NCBI RefSeq assembly: GCF_014652915.1
Contig: NZ_BMZS01000001.1
Span: 248,001-312,000, forward strand
Source: Thalassobaculum fulvum
GTDB lineage: Bacteria; Pseudomonadota; Alphaproteobacteria; Thalassobaculales; Thalassobaculaceae
Reading direction: 5' to 3'
Length of the DNA: 64,000 nucleotides
The notes below the pieces were generated by a model. It searched no databases. It was not told the DNA's origin and saw only the letters and a list, made by a program, of their open reading frames with translations. Below, piece after piece: positions 41,474 through 51,083 of the stretch; the stretch's first letter is position 1, and the number at the start of each line of letters is the position of its first letter. The position numbers were made by a program, and so were the translations under genes.

Positions 41474-42483
41474 GCGCGGAACCCGCCTCGATCCAGCTCG
41501 AATTCCACGACCATTCCCTGCTGCCGCTGCTGTTCGGCGAGCACGACCGCAACCTGACACGCATCGAGCAGAAGCTGAACGTCTCGCTGGCGCCGTTCGG
41601 CAACACGCTCAGGATCTCCGGCGACGAGGCCTCGGCGCCGGCCGCCCAGAAGACCCTTGAGGCGCTGTACCGCCGGCTCGAGAAAACCCGCAACAAGGGC
41701 AGGGAGCCGTGGGCGCTCGAACTCGGCGACGTCGACGCGGCGATGGCCTGGGTGGCGGCCGGCGACGGCGGCGGCGACGTCAAGGGCTTCGCCGCCGGCG
41801 AGGCGGTGCTGGAGACCTGGAAGCGGCCGATCAACCCGCGCTCGCTGAACCAGCAGCTCTACGTGCGGGCGCTGCTCGAGCACGAACTGGTATTCGGGCT
41901 CGGCCCGGCCGGCACCGGCAAGACCTACCTGGCGGTGGCGGTCGCGGCGGCCATGCTGAAGGCCAAGCGGGTCGATCGCATCATCCTGTCGCGGCCGGCG
42001 GTCGAGGCCGGCGAGCGCCTGGGCTTCCTGCCGGGCGACATGAAGGAGAAGGTCGACCCGTATCTGCGGCCGCTGTACGACGCGCTGTACGACATGATGC
42101 CGGGCGAGCAGGTCGAGCGCCGGCTGGCCTCCGGCGAGATCGAGGTGGCGCCGCTCGCCTTCATGCGCGGCCGGACCTTGGCGAACGCCTTCGTGATCCT
42201 GGACGAGGCCCAGAACACCACCCCGACCCAGATGAAGATGTTCCTGACCCGCCTCGGCGAGAACTCGCGGATGGCGGTGACCGGGGACCTGTCCCAGGTC
42301 GACCTGCCGCTCGGCAACAAGTCCGGGCTGCGCGATGCGGTCGAGGCCCTTGATTCCGTCGAGGGCGTCGCCTTTATCGAATTCACTGCGGCGGACGTTG
42401 TGCGGCACCCGCTGGTGACGCGCATCGTGCACGCCTACAACCGGCGGGAGGGGACTCTCCTGCCCACCAAAGAATCCCGATGA
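41470..42483 (+). CDS. PhoH-like ATPase
   Basis: This 337-residue P-loop protein has an N-terminal KH-like/PhoH extension (about 1-110, including [19 protein letters not shown]) and the PhoH ATPase domain with Walker [12 protein letters not shown] near residues 138-148 and Walker [18 protein letters not shown]. Members act in RNA metabolism, often beside YbeY, an endoribonuclease and ribosome factor, as here. The start is TTG overlapping the miaB stop (TTGA); the end overlaps ybeY by 4 nt. The name comes from phosphate-starvation induction in E. coli; no such control is visible here. Confidence 0.92.
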   Translation: MSAEPASIQLEFHDHSLLPLLFGEHDRNLTRIEQKLNVSLAPFGNTLRISGDEASAPAAQKTLEALYRRLEKTRNKGREPWALELGDVDAAMAWVAAGDGGGDVKGFAAGEAVLETWKRPINPRSLNQQLYVRALLEHELVFGLGPAGTGKTYLAVAVAAAMLKAKRVDRIILSRPAVEAGERLGFLPGDMKEKVDPYLRPLYDALYDMMPGEQVERRLASGEIEVAPLAFMRGRTLANAFVILDEAQNTTPTQMKMFLTRLGENSRMAVTGDLSQVDLPLGNKSGLRDAVEALDSVEGVAFIEFTAADVVRHPLVTRIVHAYNRREGTLLPTKESR

Positions 42484-43052
42484 ACGACGACGATCCGAAC
42501 GACGACGACCGACCTCGATCTAGCTCCGCGGCCGCGCCGGTCGACCTGACGGTCCGGGTGGACGACCCGGGCTGGCTGGCCCTGGCGAACGGTCCCGACG
42601 GGGCGGACGACCCCGAGGCGGCGGTCGAAACCGCGGTGGCGGCGACCCTGGCGGCCTTCGAGCCGGAGGCCGTGGAACTGTCGGTGGTGCTGTCCGACGA
42701 CGCCACCGTCCGCGGCCTGAACCGCGACCACCGCGGCAAGGACTACGCGACCAACGTGCTGTCGTTCCCGCCGGCCTTCGTGCCGCCGGTGTTCGTCGAG
42801 CAGGGCGCGCCGCGGCCGCTCGGCGACGTCATTCTCGCGTTGGGCACCGTCCTGCGCGAGGCCGAGGAGCAGGGCAAGCCGGCGATCGACCATCTCCGGC
42901 ACCTGGTGGTGCACGGGGTGCTGCACCTGTCGGGCTACGACCACGAAACCGAGGCCGAGGCCGAGGAGATGGAAGACCTCGAGCGCGCGGTGCTGGCCGG
43001 CCTCGGGGTTCCGGACCCGTATGCCGACCCCGACGACGCGAGGGCGGCATGA
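42480..43052 (+). CDS. ybeY: rRNA maturation endonuclease YbeY
   Basis: This 190-residue zinc metalloprotein has the metal-binding [11 protein letters not shown] with H145, H149 and H155. The conserved [18 protein letters not shown] lies upstream at 80-97. It has roles in 16S rRNA 3' maturation and 70S quality control. Acidic N-terminal ([10 protein letters not shown]) and C-terminal tails are extensions beyond the core. It overlaps both neighbours by 4 nt. Confidence 0.94.
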   Translation: MNDDDPNDDDRPRSSSAAAPVDLTVRVDDPGWLALANGPDGADDPEAAVETAVAATLAAFEPEAVELSVVLSDDATVRGLNRDHRGKDYATNVLSFPPAFVPPVFVEQGAPRPLGDVILALGTVLREAEEQGKPAIDHLRHLVVHGVLHLSGYDHETEAEAEEMEDLERAVLAGLGVPDPYADPDDARAA

Positions 43053-43960
43053 GCGACAACGGCAGTTCCGGCAGTTCCAGCAGTGCCGTCGGTCAGGACC
43101 GCGGCGCCCTGTCGGACGCCTGGCGCACCCTGCTGCGCGCGGTCGGGCTGGGGCGCAACGGCACCTCGGCGGTGCGCGCCTCGCTCGAGGAGCTGATCGA
43201 GGAGAACGAGGACGACTCGCCGATCGACCCGCACGAGGGCGCGATCATCCGCAACGTGCTCGGGCTGCGCGACATCACGGCCTACGACGTGATGGTGCCG
43301 CGGGCCGACATCGTGGCGGTCGAGCAGTCGCTGATGCTGTCGGAGGCGGCCAAGGTGATGGGCGACGCCGCGCATTCGCGGATGCCGATCTACCGCGGCA
43401 CGCTCGACGACGTGATCGGCATGATCCACCTGAAGGACGTGGTGCGGCACCTCAACCGCGGCGAGGACGTGCCGGTCTCCGAGCTGGCGCGCGAGGTGAC
43501 CTTCGTGGCGCCGTCGTCGCGCGCCCTCGACCTGCTGCAGGAAATGCGGATGACCCGCCGGCACCTCGCGCTGGTGGTCGACGAGTACGGCGGCATCGAC
43601 GGGCTGATCACCATCGAGGACCTGGTCGAGGAGATCGTCGGCGAGATCAGCGACGAGCACGACGTCGACGAGGCGCCGAAGCTCGAGGAGAAGCCGGACG
43701 GCACGATCCTGGCCGACGCCCGCGCCACGGTGGAGGAGTTCGAGGCCCTGGTCGGGCCGGTTCTGACCGAGGACGAGCGCGAGGAGATCGATACCCTGGG
43801 CGGGCTGGTGTTCAGCCTGGCCGGCCGGGTCGCGACCCGCGGCGAGGTGATCCGGCATCCGGCCGGCCTCGACTTCGAGGTGGTCGCCGCCGATCCGCGG
43901 CGGCTGCGGACGCTGCGGGTGCGGCGGCGGCCGAACGCGGTGGACCGTGCCGCCGAGTGA
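43049..43960 (+). CDS. corC: CorC/HlyC-family protein with paired CBS domains
   Basis: This 303-residue soluble protein starts with a Ser/Gly tail. Two CBS domains follow ([20 protein letters not shown] and [20 protein letters not shown]...[20 protein letters not shown]), then a C-terminal CorC_HlyC transporter-associated domain ([19 protein letters not shown]). Its role in Mg/Co homeostasis was proposed from E. coli/Salmonella and is not proven here. It overlaps ybeY upstream and lnt downstream. Confidence 0.9.
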   Translation: MSDNGSSGSSSSAVGQDRGALSDAWRTLLRAVGLGRNGTSAVRASLEELIEENEDDSPIDPHEGAIIRNVLGLRDITAYDVMVPRADIVAVEQSLMLSEAAKVMGDAAHSRMPIYRGTLDDVIGMIHLKDVVRHLNRGEDVPVSELAREVTFVAPSSRALDLLQEMRMTRRHLALVVDEYGGIDGLITIEDLVEEIVGEISDEHDVDEAPKLEEKPDGTILADARATVEEFEALVGPVLTEDEREEIDTLGGLVFSLAGRVATRGEVIRHPAGLDFEVVAADPRRLRTLRVRRRPNAVDRAAE

Positions 43961-45530
43961 CGTCGCCTCGGGCCGGCGGCGCTCCGGGCTGGGTGCCGCC
44001 CTGGCCCGGCCATGGCTGCGGGCTCTTGCCGTCGCCGGTGCCGGTGCGGTGGCGGTGGCGGCGTTTCCGCCGGTCGGAGCGATCCCGGCGTTCTTCGGCG
44101 TGGCGGTGCTGGCCTGGGCGGTGCGGGTCGCGGAGACCGGCCGCGGTGCCGCACTCGCCGGCTGGCTGTGGGGTTTCGGGTTCCATGTCGCCGGGCTGTA
44201 CTGGATCGCCAACGCGCTGCTGGTCGACGGCGCCCGCTACGGCTGGCTGATCCCGTTCGCGGTCGCCGGGCTGCCGGCGGTGTTGGCGCTGTTCACGGCG
44301 GTGGCGGCCTGGGCGGCCCGCCGGCTGGCCCGCGACGGCGTCGCCGGGTGGCTGGCGCTGGCCGCCGCCCTGGCGCTGGCGGAGTGGCTGCGCGGCCACC
44401 TGTTCACCGGTTTTCCCTGGAACCTGCCGGTCCACGTCTGGGAACCGCTGCCGGCGCTGCTGCAGCCGGCGGCGCTGGTCGGCGCCTACGGCGTGTCGCT
44501 GGTCACCCTGCTGGTCGCCGCGGTGCCGGCGCTGTGGCTCGACCCGGCGGCCGGCCGGCGCGCCCGGTGGTCGGCGGCGGCCGCCTGCGCGGCCCTGCTG
44601 GCCGGGCTGGGCAGCTGGGGCTGGGCGCGGATCCCGGCCGGGCCGGCGCCGGTGGTCGACGGCGCCGTCGTGCGTGTCGTGCAGGGCAACGTCGCGCAGC
44701 GCGACAAGTGGAACCCGACCCTGAAGCCGCGCCACGTGCTGCGCTACCTGTCGCTGAGCGCCGCCGGCGCGCCGCCGACGGTGCGGGCCGACGGGATCGC
44801 GCCGGGGGCGGCCCCGACCCTGGTGGTGTGGCCGGAGACCGCGGTGGCCTACCTGATCGGCCCGGACACCCCGCTGACCGGGCTGGCCGGCGCGGTTCCG
44901 CCGGGCGGCACCCTGCTGTTCGGGGCGCCGCGCGAGGACGCCGAGGGCCGGGTGTACAACAGCGTGCTGGCGATGGCGGCCGACGGCTCGACCCGCTGGT
45001 CGTACGACAAGGCGCATCTGGTGCCGTTCGGCGAGTACGTGCCGCTGCGCTCGGTGCTGCCGCTCGAGCCGATCGTCCAGGGCTCGCGCGATTTCACCCC
45101 CGGGCCGGGGCCGCAGACGCTGGCGCTGCCGGCGGCGCCGCCGGTGTCGCCGCTGGTCTGCTACGAGGCGATCTTCCCGGGCGCGGTCGCCGCCGCCGGC
45201 CGCCCCGGTTGGCTGCTCAACCTGACCAACGACGCCTGGTACGGGCGGTCGAGCGGGCCCTACCAGCATCTGGCCATCACCCGGCTGCGGGCGATCGAGG
45301 AGGGATTGCCGATCGTGCGCGCCGCCAACACCGGGATCTCGTTCGTCGCCGACCCGTACGGCCGCAGCCTGGCGATGCTCGGCCTGGGCGAGGCCGGCAG
45401 CCTGGACGCGCCGCTGCCGCGGGCCCTGCCGCCGACCCTGTATTCGCGGATCGGCGACCTCGGGTTCCTCCTGGCGGTCGGTCTGCTGATCGCCCTCGCC
45501 CGGATCGGGCGTGTAGGAGGCGGTGAATAA
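43947..45530 (+). CDS. lnt: apolipoprotein N-acyltransferase
   Basis: This 527-residue inner-membrane enzyme adds the third acyl chain to lipoproteins. About six to seven hydrophobic segments fill the N-terminal ~210 residues, with a last one at the end (LGFLLAVGLLIALARIG). The periplasmic nitrilase domain has the catalytic triad E297 (VVWPETAVAY), K355 (YDKAHLVPFGEY) and C405 (PLVCYEAIFP). The start is GTG, inside the corC 3' end (14-nt overlap). It closes the miaB operon. In rhizobia the same gene is known as actA and lies beside phrR, as here. Confidence 0.95.
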   Translation: MPPSDVASGRRRSGLGAALARPWLRALAVAGAGAVAVAAFPPVGAIPAFFGVAVLAWAVRVAETGRGAALAGWLWGFGFHVAGLYWIANALLVDGARYGWLIPFAVAGLPAVLALFTAVAAWAARRLARDGVAGWLALAAALALAEWLRGHLFTGFPWNLPVHVWEPLPALLQPAALVGAYGVSLVTLLVAAVPALWLDPAAGRRARWSAAAACAALLAGLGSWGWARIPAGPAPVVDGAVVRVVQGNVAQRDKWNPTLKPRHVLRYLSLSAAGAPPTVRADGIAPGAAPTLVVWPETAVAYLIGPDTPLTGLAGAVPPGGTLLFGAPREDAEGRVYNSVLAMAADGSTRWSYDKAHLVPFGEYVPLRSVLPLEPIVQGSRDFTPGPGPQTLALPAAPPVSPLVCYEAIFPGAVAAAGRPGWLLNLTNDAWYGRSSGPYQHLAITRLRAIEEGLPIVRAANTGISFVADPYGRSLAMLGLGEAGSLDAPLPRALPPTLYSRIGDLGFLLAVGLLIALARIGRVGGGE

Positions 45531-45549
45531 CAGCGCGGAATTGTTTGAT

Positions 45550-45605
45550 TTGTATGAAAATTAATCGCTCACTGGCGTTGACTGCATACAAGAGTATGGA
45601 ATAAT
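45550..45605 (+). promoter_or_regulatory. AT-rich promoter region of the XRE regulator
   Basis: TTGACT (45578-45583) and AATAAT (45600-45605) are 16 bp apart, each one base from the sigma-70 consensus. The -35 is flanked by an inverted pair TTGTATG (45550-45556) and CATACAA (45585-45591), the second covering the spacer. That is a plausible operator for autorepression. The 111-bp gap is strikingly AT-rich for this genome. Confidence 0.6.
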
Positions 45606-45641
45606 GCCGGCTCGGTTTGGTTAACAAAACACGAGGGCGGC

Positions 45642-46091
45642 ATGGCGAGCGAACGGCCGGGTCGCAGGCGGGTCGGTCGTCCGCCCACAGCTGGCAATCC
45701 AAATCCCGTCGATGTGCATGTCGGCGCCCGTGTCCGGCTCCGGCGCACGTTGCTGGGCATGAGCCAGGAGCGCCTGGGCGAAGCGCTCGGGCTGACGTTC
45801 CAGCAAGTCCAGAAATACGAGCGCGGCGCCAACCGGATCGGAGCCAGCCGCCTGTTCGATCTGGCCCGTGCGCTCCAGGTGCCGGTCGGGTTCTTCTTCG
45901 ACGACCTGCCGGAGGGGGTCGCCGAAGGCGAACCGCCGGCGGTGCCGGCCCAGGGCGACGATCCGATGCAGCGGCGCGAGACGATCGAACTGGTGCGCGC
46001 GTTCTACCGGATCCAGGACCCGGGCGCGCGCCGCCGGCTGTACGAGCTGACCCGCTCGATCGCCGACGCCATCGACGGCGGCGAACGGTGA
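45642..46091 (+). CDS. XRE-family regulator, PhrR/PraR-like
   Basis: This 149-residue cytosolic DNA-binding protein begins with a basic tail (PGRRRVGRPP), followed by an HTH_3 domain at about 27-82. The segment GMSQERLGEALGLTFQQVQK is the helix-turn-helix, continuing YERGANRIGASRLFDLARAL. A linker and an amphipathic C-terminal helix (RRLYELTRSIADAI) probably dimerise it. Homologues located between lnt and metK are widespread in Alphaproteobacteria. PhrR is acid-inducible in Sinorhizobium and PraR controls quorum sensing and biofilm in Rhizobium. It is transcribed from its own promoter region. Confidence 0.88.
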   Translation: MASERPGRRRVGRPPTAGNPNPVDVHVGARVRLRRTLLGMSQERLGEALGLTFQQVQKYERGANRIGASRLFDLARALQVPVGFFFDDLPEGVAEGEPPAVPAQGDDPMQRRETIELVRAFYRIQDPGARRRLYELTRSIADAIDGGER

Positions 46092-46122
46092 GCCGGGGCG
46101 CTGGCAGGGGCGTGTCCCGGCT
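46091..46122 (+). terminator. possible hairpin just after the XRE regulator
   Basis: AGCCGGG (46091-46097) and CCCGGCT (46116-46122) pair across an 18-nt loop starting at the last base of the stop codon. There is no T tract; it is a weak candidate. Confidence 0.25.
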
Positions 46123-46173
46123 TCGGACTTGACCCCGAACGGCATTCGCGCAAAAACGCCGCGTTCCACGCCT

Positions 46174-46194
46174 GGGCCGGCCCGTCGCCGGCCC
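46174..46194 (+). repeat. hairpin in the metK leader
   Basis: A perfect 8-bp stem GGGCCGGC (46174-46181) and GCCGGCCC (46187-46194) with loop CCGTC lies 63 bp before the metK start. It could be a terminator of the upstream gene or part of a leader structure. I do not recognise a known SAM riboswitch here. Confidence 0.45.
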
Positions 46195-46256
46195 TCGTCG
46201 ATTCCCGGGGCGCTGGGGGCTGCCGGGGACATCAGGTCTGCCGCGCGGAGGATCCT

Positions 46257-47426
46257 TTGAGCCAGACGAGTTACCTGTTTACCAGCGAATCGGTGTCGGA
46301 AGGCCATCCCGACAAGGTCTGCGACCGCATCTCCGACACGATCGTCGATCTGTTCCTGGCCGCCGATCCGGCCAGCCGCGTGGCGTGCGAAACCCTGGCC
46401 ACCACCAACAAGATCATCCTCGCCGGCGAGGTCCGCGGTCCGTCCAGCGTGACCCACGAGCTGATGGAGGAGAAGGTCCGCCAGGCGGTCAAGGACATCG
46501 GCTACGAGCAGGACGGCTTCCACTGGCAGACCGCCGGCGTCGACATCCTGCTGCACGAGCAGTCGACCGACATCGCCATGGGCGTCGACGCCTCGGGCAA
46601 CAAGGACGAGGGTGCCGGCGACCAGGGCATCATGTTCGGCTACGCCTGCACCGAGACCGACGCGCTGATGCCGGCGCCGATCCACTACAGCCACGAGATC
46701 CTGCGCCGCATGGCCGAGGCCCGGCACGCCGGCACGGTCAAGGGCCTCGGCCCCGACTCCAAGAGCCAGGTGACCCTGCGCTACGAGAACGGCAAACCGG
46801 TCAAGGCGACCTCGGTGGTGGTCTCGACCCAGCACGACGCCGACCTGTCCCAGGACCAGGTCCACGCGCTCGTTCTGCCGTTCATCCGCGAGACCCTGCC
46901 GGCGGGCTGGGTCGACGACGACACCGTCTACTACATCAACCCGACCGGCCGGTTCGTGATCGGCGGTCCGGACGGCGATTGCGGCCTGACCGGGCGCAAG
47001 ATCATCGTCGACACCTACGGCGGTGCGGCACCGCACGGCGGCGGCGCGTTCTCCGGCAAGGACCCGACCAAGGTCGACCGCTCGGCCGCCTACGCCGCGC
47101 GCTGGGTCGCCAAGAACGTCGTGGCCGCCGGCCTGGCCGACAAGTGCACCATCCAGGTGTCCTACGCGATCGGCGTGTCGCACCCGCTGTCGATCTTCGT
47201 CGAGACCTACGGTACCGGCCGGGTCGACGAGGCCAAGCTCTCCAAGGTGATCTCGGAGAACATCGACCTGTCGCCGCGCGGCATCCGCACCCGGCTGGCG
47301 CTCAGCAACCCGATCTACGCCCGCACCGCGGCCTACGGCCACTTCGGCCGGCAGCCGGACGACACCGGCGGGTTCACCTGGGAGAAGCTGGACCTGGTCG
47401 ACGACCTGAAGTCGGCGCTCGCCTGA
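46257..47426 (+). CDS. metK: S-adenosylmethionine synthetase
   Basis: This 389-residue enzyme makes SAM from methionine and ATP. The motifs are [14 protein letters not shown] at residues 14-27, [12 protein letters not shown] (the GAGDQG signature) and [20 protein letters not shown] (the P-loop-like GGGAFSxKD). Length is normal. The start is TTG with GGAGG about 6 nt upstream. The 165-bp leader carries a hairpin. SAM feeds MiaB, TrmB and other methylases in the neighbourhood. Confidence 0.97.
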   Translation: MSQTSYLFTSESVSEGHPDKVCDRISDTIVDLFLAADPASRVACETLATTNKIILAGEVRGPSSVTHELMEEKVRQAVKDIGYEQDGFHWQTAGVDILLHEQSTDIAMGVDASGNKDEGAGDQGIMFGYACTETDALMPAPIHYSHEILRRMAEARHAGTVKGLGPDSKSQVTLRYENGKPVKATSVVVSTQHDADLSQDQVHALVLPFIRETLPAGWVDDDTVYYINPTGRFVIGGPDGDCGLTGRKIIVDTYGGAAPHGGGAFSGKDPTKVDRSAAYAARWVAKNVVAAGLADKCTIQVSYAIGVSHPLSIFVETYGTGRVDEAKLSKVISENIDLSPRGIRTRLALSNPIYARTAAYGHFGRQPDDTGGFTWEKLDLVDDLKSALA

Positions 47427-47457
47427 GCCCGCAGGCCGAGGGTCGCCCGGTAGCCGC

Positions 47458-48159
47458 ATGCCCCAGCCGCGCATTCCCGGCCGGATTCCGGGCGACCAGC
47501 TGTTCTTCGGCCGTCGCAAGGGCCGGCCGCTGCGGGCCGGCATGCAGGTGCTGGTCGACGAGCGGTTGCCGCAGCTGGCGGTGCCGGCGGACTTCGCCGG
47601 CGACCCGCGCGGCTGGTTCGGCCGCCCTGTCAGGGCGGTGTGGCTGGAGATCGGCTTCGGCGGCGGCGAGCACCTGGCGTGGCAGGCGAAGAATCATCCC
47701 GACGTCGGGATCGTCGGCTGCGAGCCGTTCGTCAACGGCGTCGCCTCGCTGCTGCGCCACGTCGACAACGACGGCCTCGACAACGTCCGGATCCACGCCG
47801 ACGACGCCCGCCCGCTGGTGGCGGCGCTGCCGGCCGGCTCGCTGGAGCGGATCTTCGTCCTGCACCCGGACCCCTGGCCGAAGCGCCGGCACCACTTCCG
47901 CCGGCTGATCCAGCACGCCTCGGTCGCCCGCTTCCACGAGCTGCTGGCGCCGGGCGGCGAGCTGCGGATCGCCACCGACGATCCCGGCTACCTGACCTGG
48001 ATCCTGGGCCGGGTGACCGCGCATCCGGGGCTGCGCTGGACCGGCACCCGGCTCGCCGACTGGCGCACCCGCCCGGCCGACTGGCCGGAGACCCGCTACG
48101 AGAGCAAGGGCCGGGCCGAGGGCCGCCCGCCGGCCTACATGCGGTTCGTGAAGGTGTAG
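47458..48159 (+). CDS. trmB: tRNA (guanine-N7)-methyltransferase TrmB
   Basis: This 233-residue SAM-dependent methylase forms m7G46 in tRNAs. The SAM site is VWLEIGFGGGEHLAWQ and the signature catalytic region is FVLHPDPWPKRRHHFRRLI. The C-terminal TRYESKGRAEGRPPAYMRF is typical. It lies 31 bp after metK and is probably cotranscribed with it, physically linking SAM supply and use. An intrinsic terminator follows before rimP. Confidence 0.94.
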   Translation: MPQPRIPGRIPGDQLFFGRRKGRPLRAGMQVLVDERLPQLAVPADFAGDPRGWFGRPVRAVWLEIGFGGGEHLAWQAKNHPDVGIVGCEPFVNGVASLLRHVDNDGLDNVRIHADDARPLVAALPAGSLERIFVLHPDPWPKRRHHFRRLIQHASVARFHELLAPGGELRIATDDPGYLTWILGRVTAHPGLRWTGTRLADWRTRPADWPETRYESKGRAEGRPPAYMRFVKV

Positions 48160-48246
48160 CCGGCGCCGCCGGCGACTCCCGCCCCTTGCGATTCCCGGCG
48201 GTCTCCGCTATATCCCAGTCTCCTTAATCGAATGTCGTGATCGGGG

Positions 48247-48269
48247 GTGGGCCAGCGGCCCACTTTTTT
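48247..48269 (+). terminator. intrinsic terminator upstream of rimP
   Basis: Stem GTGGGCC (48247-48253) and GGCCCAC (48257-48263), loop AGC, followed by TTTTTT (48264-48269). It is the only textbook Rho-independent terminator with a full T run in this window. It lies 88 bp after trmB and 38 bp before rimP, so it may end the metK-trmB transcript or act as an attenuator in the rimP-nusA leader. Confidence 0.88.
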
Positions 48270-48307
48270 GTTGGCGGTGACCGCCCCCGGAGGGGATCGA
48301 GGGCGGC

Positions 48308-48835
48308 GTGTCGGAAGCGCACATCAGCGATATGGCGACCAGGCGGATCGCGGGCATCGTCGCGCCCACGGTCGAGGCCATGGGCTACGAACTGGTGCGC
48401 GTGATGATGACCGGCGGCCGGCGCCCGACCCTTCAGATCATGGCCGAACGGGCCGACGGCTCGGGAATGGGCGTCGACGACTGCGCCGAGATCAGCCGAA
48501 CGATCTCCGCCGTGCTCGACGTCGAGGACCCGATCGCCGGCGAATACACGCTGGAAGTCAGCTCGCCGGGCATCGACCGGCCGCTGACCCGGCTCAAGGA
48601 CTTCCGGCGCTACGCCGGATTCGAGGCCCGCGTCGACATGGCGGCGCCGATCGACGGCCGCAAGCGGTTCAGCGGCCGGCTGCGCGGCGTCGACGACGCG
48701 GACCGGGTGTTGGTGGAGACCGAGCCCGGCGTGCAGGAGGCCCTTCCGTTCGAGGGCATCGCGCGCGCCAAGCTGGTCCTGACCGACGAGCTGGTGGCGG
48801 CGAGCGCCCCGGCCGGCGGCGCGGACGGCGAATGA
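48308..48835 (+). CDS. rimP: ribosome maturation factor RimP
   Basis: This 175-residue 30S assembly factor has an N-terminal alpha/beta domain with [20 protein letters not shown] and [20 protein letters not shown], then the hallmark [20 protein letters not shown] and an Sm-like C-terminal domain. The start is GTG at 48308. It opens the rimP-nusA-rnpM-infB operon. Confidence 0.94.
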   Translation: MSEAHISDMATRRIAGIVAPTVEAMGYELVRVMMTGGRRPTLQIMAERADGSGMGVDDCAEISRTISAVLDVEDPIAGEYTLEVSSPGIDRPLTRLKDFRRYAGFEARVDMAAPIDGRKRFSGRLRGVDDADRVLVETEPGVQEALPFEGIARAKLVLTDELVAASAPAGGADGE

Positions 48836-48865
48836 CGGCGGCTCCTTAGGAGGACGACGAGGACG

Positions 48866-50419
48866 ATGGATATCGCGACGCAACCGAAGCTGGAGCTGAT
48901 CCAGGTCGCCGACGTGGTCGCCCGCGACAAGGGCATCGACCGCGAGGAGGTCCTGATCGCCATGGAGCAGGCGATCCAGAAGGCCGGGCGCTCGAAGTAC
49001 GGCCCCGACCACGACATCCGGGCGACCATCGACCGGCGCACCGGCGAGATCTCGCTCAAGCGCTGCACCACCGTCGTCGAGGAGATCGAGGACGAGGTCT
49101 CGCAGATCACCCTCGACCAGGCCAAGAGGATCGACCCGGCCCTTGAGCTCGGCAGCGTGATCGAGGAGCCGCTGCCGCCGATCGACTTCGGCCGCATCGC
49201 CGCCCAGACCGCCAAGCAGGTGATCGTCCAGAAGGTCCGCGAGTTCGAGCGCCAGCGCCAGTTCGAGGAGTACAAGGATCGCGCCGGCGAGATCATCAAC
49301 GGCGTCGTCAAGCGGGTCGAGTACGGCAACGTCACCGTCGAGATCCAGCGCGCCGAGGCGATCCTGCGGCGCGACCGGCTGCTGCCGCGCGAGACCTTCC
49401 GCCAGGGCGACCGGATCCGCGCCTACATCGAGGACGTGCGCTCCGAGCCGCGCGGCCCGCAGATCTTCCTGTCGCGCACTCACCCGGAATTCATGCGCCA
49501 GCTGTTCCGCCAGGAGGTGCCGGAGGTCTACGACGGCATCATCGAGATCAAGGCGGTGGCCCGCGACCCGGGCTCGCGCGCCAAGATCGCGGTGATCTCC
49601 TACGACAGCTCGATCGATCCGGTCGGCGCCTGCGTCGGCATGCGCGGTTCGCGCGTGCAGGCCGTGGTCGGCGAGCTGCAGGGCGAGAAGATCGACATCA
49701 TCCCGTGGTCCGAGGACCCGGCGACCTTCGTGGTCAACGCGCTGGCGCCGGCCGAGGTGTCCAAGGTCGTGCTCGACGAGGACGCCGGCCGCATCGAGGT
49801 GGTGGTGCCGGACGAGCAGCTGTCGCTGGCGATCGGCCGGCGCGGCCAGAACGTCCGCCTGGCCTCGATGCTGACCGGCTGGGACATCGACATCCTGACC
49901 GAGCAGGAGGAGTCGGACCGCCGCAAGGAAGAGTTCCGGGTGCGCTCCGATACCTTCATCACCGCGCTCGACATCGACGACGTCATCGCCGGCCTGCTGG
50001 TCGCGGAGGGCTTCACGTCGGTCGAGGAGATCGCCTATGTCGACCTCGAGGACCTCGCCGACATCGAGGGCTTCGACGCCGACATCGCCGCCGAGCTGCA
50101 GAACCGGGCGCTCAACCACGTCGAGGCCGAGCGGGCCCGCCTGGAGGAGCGCCGCCGGGAGCTCGGCGTGACCGACGAGGTCGCCGAGATCGAGGGCATG
50201 ACGCCGGCGATGCTGGTGGCGCTCGGCGAGAAGGGCGTGAAGACGCTCGACGACTTCGCCGACCTGGCGAGCGACGAGCTGCTGGAGATCGTGCCGGCCG
50301 ACTCGCTCGACGAGGAGCAGGCCAGCGCCATGATCATGGCGGCCCGCGCCCACTGGTTCGACGACGAGGAGGCGCCGGCGGCGACCGGCGAGGAGGCGGA
50401 GCCTGAGCCGACGGCGTGA
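48866..50419 (+). CDS. nusA: transcription termination/antitermination factor NusA
   Basis: This 517-residue factor begins with the RNA-polymerase-binding N-terminal domain (to ~130). An S1 domain follows ([20 protein letters not shown]), then two KH domains ([20 protein letters not shown] and [20 protein letters not shown]). Two C-terminal acidic AR-type repeats follow ([20 protein letters not shown] and [20 protein letters not shown]). It modulates pausing and intrinsic termination, so it could act on the hairpin in front of its own operon. AGGAGG lies just upstream of the ATG. Confidence 0.96.
   Translation: MDIATQPKLELIQVADVVARDKGIDREEVLIAMEQAIQKAGRSKYGPDHDIRATIDRRTGEISLKRCTTVVEEIEDEVSQITLDQAKRIDPALELGSVIEEPLPPIDFGRIAAQTAKQVIVQKVREFERQRQFEEYKDRAGEIINGVVKRVEYGNVTVEIQRAEAILRRDRLLPRETFRQGDRIRAYIEDVRSEPRGPQIFLSRTHPEFMRQLFRQEVPEVYDGIIEIKAVARDPGSRAKIAVISYDSSIDPVGACVGMRGSRVQAVVGELQGEKIDIIPWSEDPATFVVNALAPAEVSKVVLDEDAGRIEVVVPDEQLSLAIGRRGQNVRLASMLTGWDIDILTEQEESDRRKEEFRVRSDTFITALDIDDVIAGLLVAEGFTSVEEIAYVDLEDLADIEGFDADIAAELQNRALNHVEAERARLEERRRELGVTDEVAEIEGMTPAMLVALGEKGVKTLDDFADLASDELLEIVPADSLDEEQASAMIMAARAHWFDDEEAPAATGEEAEPEPTA
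50391..50396 (+). promoter_or_regulatory. Shine-Dalgarno AGGAGG setting the CTG start of rnpM
   Basis: AGGAGG lies 6 nt before CTG (50403-50405), inside the nusA 3' end. It also encodes Glu-Glu-containing codons of NusA, so it could be fortuitous. Confidence 0.5.
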
Positions 50420-51083
50420 GGCAGCGGCGGCGGAAGCCGCGGAGTCCGAGCGGCGCTGCCTCGTCACCCGCGAGAGCGCGCCGCGGTCGGGCCTCGTGCG
50501 GTTCGTCGCCGGCCCGGACGGCAGCGTTGTCCCGGACGTCGACGAACGGCTGCCGGGACGCGGCTTCTGGGTGACCGCCGACCGGGCGGTGCTGCGGACG
50601 GCGGTCGCCAGGCGGCTGTTCGGCCGCGGCGCGAAACGGCCGGTGACCGCCGACGACGGCCTGGTCGAGCGGGTCGAGGCGCTGCTGGCGCGGCGCTGCG
50701 TGGAACTGCTGGCGCTGGCGCGCCGGTCGGGTGCGGCGGTTGCCGGCCTGGCCAAGGTGCGCCAGGCGCTGGAGGCGGGGCGGCCCGGCGTGCTGCTGGA
50801 GGCCTCGGACGGGGCCGAGGACGGCCGGGCCCGGCTGCGGGCGCTGGCGGGCGACCGCCCGGTGGTCGCGGTACTGACGGCGGCCGAACTGGCCGGCGCC
50901 TTCGGGCGCGAGCATACCGTCCACGGCTTCGTGGACAGCGGTGGCCCGGGGGGCGGTCTGGCCGACCGTCTGCGGCGGGAAGCCGACCGACTCGGGGGAT
51001 TCCGCGTGATGACCCCGGGGCAGCGCTTGGAAAACCCGGCCGGTGCGTGTATTGAAGGCGCCGGCCCGTTGATGGATGGATGA
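50403..51083 (+). CDS. rnpM: YlxR/RnpM-family RNA-binding protein with L7Ae-like C-terminus, probable CTG start
   Basis: This is a DUF448 (YlxR) domain fused to an L7Ae/L30e-like domain, about 226 residues. The conserved YlxR motif [19 protein letters not shown] begins at residue ~17, followed by [16 protein letters not shown]. The second domain runs from [20 protein letters not shown] to [15 protein letters not shown]. No ATG, GTG or TTG exists in frame between an upstream TGA and the YlxR motif, so the first usable start is CTG at 50403 with AGGAGG 6 nt upstream. The first GTG (50496) would delete the motif. It overlaps nusA by 17 nt and infB by 8 nt. The family binds RNase P RNA in Bacillus. 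Confidence 0.82.
   Translation: MSRRREAAAAEAAESERRCLVTRESAPRSGLVRFVAGPDGSVVPDVDERLPGRGFWVTADRAVLRTAVARRLFGRGAKRPVTADDGLVERVEALLARRCVELLALARRSGAAVAGLAKVRQALEAGRPGVLLEASDGAEDGRARLRALAGDRPVVAVLTAAELAGAFGREHTVHGFVDSGGPGGGLADRLRREADRLGGFRVMTPGQRLENPAGACIEGAGPLMDG

Noticed and set aside
46092-46256. SAM riboswitch upstream of metK
   Set aside because: I could not identify the conserved core of any SAM-class aptamer by eye; only a generic hairpin is reported.
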